NCBI GenBank assembly: GCA_040394195.1
Contig: JBEBSR010000037.1
Location: forward strand, 1 to 26,577
Length of the DNA stretch: 26,577 nucleotides
From: Wohlfahrtiimonas larvae_A
GTDB lineage: Bacteria > Pseudomonadota > Gammaproteobacteria > Cardiobacteriales > Wohlfahrtiimonadaceae
Reading direction: 5' to 3'
Below are positions 23,792 to 26,577 of this stretch, piece by piece. The notes below the pieces were generated by a model. The model was not told the origin of the DNA. It did not search any database and saw nothing but the letters and a program-made list of their open reading frames with translations. The position numbers and the translations under genes are program-made. The first letter of the stretch is position 1. Each line of letters begins with the position of its first letter.

Positions 23792-24364
23792 ATGAGCAAT
23801 ACTGAAAAAGAGAAAGAGCTATCAGAAGCAACGGACGAGATGTTGATTGATGAGTCTAATGTTGACAGTGATTCCTCAGAATCTTTGGATGATCTTGATT
23901 TGGTTTCACAAATTGAGAAGCTAACACAGGAAAAAGAAGCACTTTTTCAACGTCTATTAGTTTCAGAAGCTGATATGAAGAATTTGCGTAGAAGAACTGA
24001 AATTGATTTGGCTAATGCACATAAGTTTGCATTGGAAAAATTTGTGAAAGAATTACTACCTTGTTTAGATGCTGTTGAAGCAGAGATTAATGAATTAAAT
24101 AAAAAAGATAATCTGTCTGAAGATTTAGCTCAATTTAAAGAAGGCTCTGAATTAACTTACAGAATGCTATTAAATGCTGTGGAAAAATTTGGCGTTAAGC
24201 AGATTGCACCAACAGGTGAATCTTTGAATCCTGATCTGCATCAGGCGATTGCTGTTGTGCCAATGCCAGGTAAAGAAAGCAATGAGATCATTGATGTAAC
24301 ACAAAAAGGTTACACATTGAATGATCGTTTAGTGCGTGCAGCATTGGTTGTTGTTGCACAATAA
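23792..24364 (+). CDS. grpE: Nucleotide exchange factor GrpE
   Basis: Co-chaperone that releases ADP from DnaK. From the ATG at 23792 it is 190 residues. An acidic N-terminal tail is followed by a long coiled-coil helix (LTQEKEALFQRLLVSEADMKNLRRRTE) and a C-terminal beta-domain with the signature ending VTQKGYTLNDRLVRAALVVV. An in-frame ATG at 23753 lies inside the -10 box of the sigma-32-like promoter and has no ribosome-binding site, whereas AAGGGA precedes the 23792 ATG at good spacing, so I use the latter. dnaK and dnaJ are not in the window; gloA follows after 82 bp. Confidence 0.95.
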   Translation: MSNTEKEKELSEATDEMLIDESNVDSDSSESLDDLDLVSQIEKLTQEKEALFQRLLVSEADMKNLRRRTEIDLANAHKFALEKFVKELLPCLDAVEAEINELNKKDNLSEDLAQFKEGSELTYRMLLNAVEKFGVKQIAPTGESLNPDLHQAIAVVPMPGKESNEIIDVTQKGYTLNDRLVRAALVVVAQ

Positions 24365-24446
24365 TAATTTTATCTAAATTAAGAATGATCTATATGTTAA
24401 ATTACTATGTAGTTTAGCTTTAGGTCATTTTTTGCAGGAGAAATGT

Positions 24447-24872
24447 ATGAAATTCCTACATACTATGGTTCGTGTTGCGGATTTGGAAAAATCACTGGAT
24501 TTTTATTGTAATATTTTAGGGTTAGTGGAAACTCGCCGTAAAGAGTATCCTCAATGGGAATGTACTTTGGTTTATTTAGCTGCGCCTAATGATCCATCAG
24601 GTGCGGAAGTTGAATTGACGTACAACTGGAATTCAGATGAAAAGTATGGCATTGGCCGTGCATTTGGTCATTTAGCTTTTGAAGTAGATGATATTTACGC
24701 AGTATGCCAAAAAGCTTTGGATGCTGGGATTGAACTGAATGTGCCACCTAAAGATGGTTGGATGGCATTTTTTAGATCGCCTGATGATATTTCAATTGAA
24801 TTGCTACAAAAAGGTGAAAAGCTCGAACCAAAAGAGCCTTGGATTAATATGGAAAATAAGGGTTGGTGGTAA
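24447..24872 (+). CDS. gloA: Lactoylglutathione lyase (glyoxalase I)
   Basis: Isomerises the hemithioacetal of methylglyoxal and glutathione to S-lactoylglutathione, detoxifying methylglyoxal. From the ATG at 24447 (AGGAG six bases upstream) it has 141 residues. The four metal ligands of the family are present: His5 in KFLHTMVRV, the Glu in GAEVELTYN, the His in RAFGHLAFEVDD and the Glu in ISIELLQKG. The short form and absence of the insertions seen in zinc enzymes point to the nickel-type bacterial enzyme. greA begins 2 bp after its stop. Confidence 0.95.
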   Translation: MKFLHTMVRVADLEKSLDFYCNILGLVETRRKEYPQWECTLVYLAAPNDPSGAEVELTYNWNSDEKYGIGRAFGHLAFEVDDIYAVCQKALDAGIELNVPPKDGWMAFFRSPDDISIELLQKGEKLEPKEPWINMENKGWW

Positions 24873-24874
24873 AC

Positions 24875-25351
24875 ATGCAAAAATTCCCAATGACAGTGGA
24901 AGGTGCTGAAACATTGCGCAATGAAATTCATGATTTAAAGACGGTACAAAGACCTCAAGTAATTGCTGCCATTGCTGAAGCAAGAGAGCATGGCGACTTG
25001 AAGGAAAATGCTGAATATCATGCAGCGCGTGAACAACAAGGTTTTATTGAAGCTCGTTTAGCTGATTATGAAGCACGTTTATCGAATGCTCAAATTATTG
25101 ATGTGAAAGCAATTGAACCAACGGGTAAAGTGATTTTTGGTACAACTATTACAATGTTGAATTTAGATACAGATAAAGAAGTAACATATAAAATCGTTGG
25201 TGAGCATGAAGCGAATGTTAAGCAGGGAATGATATCTTTGACTTCACCGATTGCGCGTGCATTAATTGCTAAAGAAGAAGGCGATGAAGTTCGTATTGAA
25301 ACACCAGGCGGTGTACAATTATACGAAATTCTAACAGTTGAGCACATTTAA
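24875..25351 (+). CDS. greA: Transcription elongation factor GreA
   Basis: Binds the secondary channel of RNA polymerase and stimulates cleavage of backtracked RNA. From the ATG at 24875 it is 158 residues, the same as E. coli GreA, starting MQKFPMTVEGAETLRNE; an upstream in-frame TTG would add four foreign residues. The coiled-coil tip carries the acidic pair in REHGDLKENAEYHAAREQQG. The C-terminal domain includes GTTITMLNLDTDKE and SPIARALIAKEEGDEV. It lies between gloA (2 bp) and the AI-2E family gene (adjacent codons). carAB, its common partners elsewhere, are absent. Confidence 0.97.
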   Translation: MQKFPMTVEGAETLRNEIHDLKTVQRPQVIAAIAEAREHGDLKENAEYHAAREQQGFIEARLADYEARLSNAQIIDVKAIEPTGKVIFGTTITMLNLDTDKEVTYKIVGEHEANVKQGMISLTSPIARALIAKEEGDEVRIETPGGVQLYEILTVEHI

Positions 25352-26533
25352 ATGACAGAGAAGCACTCGACAACAGCTTTTAAGCCGCTAACCTATCATC
25401 CTTTAGGCAAATGGCTAATACTATCTTTATTATTTGCAGGCGTTTATTTCTTTCATCAGTTTTTTGCGCCAGGTTTAGCGGCAATAATTATTGCTGTTGT
25501 AACATGGCCGACATATAGAGATTTATTAAAGCTGTTACGAGGGCGATCTACAATTGCTTCAAGTATAGCGATTGTATTTATCACATTATTGATTGTGCTG
25601 CCAGTTTTATGGTTAGGGCATTATCTATTATTCGAATTCCAAGGGTTCAGTAATTGGTTAGTGCAGCTCAATCGTTTTGGTAGTGTGACACCGGGTTGGA
25701 TTAAAAATCTTCCATTTGCTGGTGCGCATTTAGATGAATTGTGGTTGGAATATTTAGGCAAAGAAAATGGCTTGAATGAACTATTGCAATTAGCAGGTAT
25801 GCAACGAGTCACAAGTTTTGCTAACTATATTTTAGCTTTGGGCAAAAGCTTTGCGAGTGCTGGATTTTATCTACTATTCATTTTGATCATTCTATTCTTC
25901 TTATATAAGGATGGCAAAAAGCTACAAAGTAATATGGCAAAAGTAGGGCATATTATTTTCCTAGAGCGTTGGGAAAGAATGTCTGGCGTGATTCCAATTA
26001 TGATTCGTTCTACTGTGATGGGAATGGTGATCATTGCTATTGGTGAAGGGATTGTTTTCGGTATTGTCTATTGGCTAGTGGGTATTCCGTCATCGACAGC
26101 ACTTACATTGGGAATAATTACAGGTATCTGCGCATTGATTCCTGGTGGTGCACCTTTATCTATGACGATGGTATCGTTATATCTAGTTGGTAGCGGAACA
26201 GTGACTCAAGGTTTAATTTTATTCACGTGGGGAACATGCCAGTTATTTATAGTAGATAAAACTATTCGCCCTCGTTTAGTGGGTGGCCCAGCGAAATTAC
26301 CATTTTTACCAACATTCTTTGGTTTAGTGGGTGGTTTGCAGACAATGGGCTTATTGGGATTATTCATTGGCCCAGTTTTGATGGCATTGATCTTAGTGAT
26401 TTGGCGTGAATGGTTTTATGATGAAGAACACATTAAGTTAGATGATAAAACGGTTGTGAGAAGAAAAGGTCGAATTAAGCGACCAAGATTGCGCCGATTT
26501 GTTCAAAAGTCTATAGAACCAGAATTGAAATAA
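25352..26533 (+). CDS. AI-2E transporter family (PerM/YdiK-like) membrane protein
   Basis: A 393-residue polytopic inner-membrane protein with about eight hydrophobic segments. Two lie near the N terminus (about 18-52), one at 68-92, a soluble stretch spans about 95-150, and the rest follow. The family C-terminal signature LPFLPTFFGLVGGLQTMGLLGLFIGPVLMAL is visible in the 20-odd residues before the last segment, and VDKTIRPRLVGG precedes it. Its tail is basic (RRKGRIKRPRLRR). The family includes the AI-2 exporter TqsA but also many proteins with unknown or ion-transport roles, so substrate should not be assumed. It begins on the base after the greA stop and ends at a terminator. Confidence 0.85.
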   Translation: MTEKHSTTAFKPLTYHPLGKWLILSLLFAGVYFFHQFFAPGLAAIIIAVVTWPTYRDLLKLLRGRSTIASSIAIVFITLLIVLPVLWLGHYLLFEFQGFSNWLVQLNRFGSVTPGWIKNLPFAGAHLDELWLEYLGKENGLNELLQLAGMQRVTSFANYILALGKSFASAGFYLLFILIILFFLYKDGKKLQSNMAKVGHIIFLERWERMSGVIPIMIRSTVMGMVIIAIGEGIVFGIVYWLVGIPSSTALTLGIITGICALIPGGAPLSMTMVSLYLVGSGTVTQGLILFTWGTCQLFIVDKTIRPRLVGGPAKLPFLPTFFGLVGGLQTMGLLGLFIGPVLMALILVIWREWFYDEEHIKLDDKTVVRRKGRIKRPRLRRFVQKSIEPELK

Positions 26534-26534
26534 C

Positions 26535-26564
26535 AAAAAACCTGACTTGTAGTCAGGTTTTTTT
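26535..26564 (+). terminator. Rho-independent terminator after the AI-2E family gene
   Basis: CCTGACT at 26541-26547 pairs with AGTCAGG at 26551-26557 around TGT, extended by six A-T pairs, with a 7-T tail at 26558-26564. Confidence 0.94.
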
Positions 26565-26577
26565 ATGGATATTTATT

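Noticed and set aside
1..26577. Genome-wide DNA uptake words inside terminators, as in Neisseria or Pasteurellaceae
   Set aside because: The stems of the six clear terminators share no common 8-10 base word, so no uptake-sequence signal is visible in this window.

Overview
The window reads as a contiguous piece of core chromosome from an AT-rich gammaproteobacterium. The evidence for this class is gene content and order: ruvC-ruvA, cca with CCA-encoding tRNAs, cytochrome c4-dsbA, lgt-thyA, lapA-lapB-pyrF-ibaG-murA, a YaiL (DUF2058) protein and an MdtD-like transporter. The TfpX/TfpZ-type gene and the low G+C would suit a lineage such as Cardiobacteriales or Moraxellaceae, but this is only a guess. 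I see no transposase, integrase, phage gene or CRISPR array.

Layout. (1) 1-1010: the 3' part of ruvC and all of ruvA, without ruvB beside them. (2) 1092-5405: a tight four-gene run of a periplasmic retropepsin-like protein, a membrane protein with a cysteine-less transglutaminase-like domain, an ATP-grasp glutamate-ligase-like protein, and cca. (3) 5414-5874: a strong promoter and four tRNAs (Pro-TGG, Arg-TCT, His-GTG, Pro-TGG). (4) 6000-8763: an MdtD-like efflux pump convergent with glutamate dehydrogenase, with a shared terminator between them. (5) 8960-14848: a TfpX/TfpZ-like membrane protein, thrC, serA, a YaiL-like protein, a cytochrome c4 with a long inserted helix, and a DsbA with a CGHC active site. 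(6) 14920-17669: lgt-thyA-rnhA-dnaQ as an overlapping operon. (7) 17743-21442, minus strand: lapA-lapB-pyrF-ibaG-murA. (8) 21701-23362: a protein that aligns by eye to both RecA lobes of a RhlE-type DEAD-box helicase but has lost its catalytic motifs. (9) 23534-26533: a small acidic protein, grpE behind a sigma-32-like promoter, gloA, greA and an AI-2E/PerM-family membrane protein.

Most genes are ordinary housekeeping genes. The most interesting parts are the apparent pseudo-helicase (21701-23362) and the periplasm-to-cytoplasm protease-like/transglutaminase-like/ligase-like cassette (1092-4257). Lesser oddities are the cytochrome c4 insertion, the missing HD motif in the CCA enzyme, the tRNA-Pro duplication and the heat-shock promoter that settles the grpE start. 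All identifications come from reading motifs; no database search was run.
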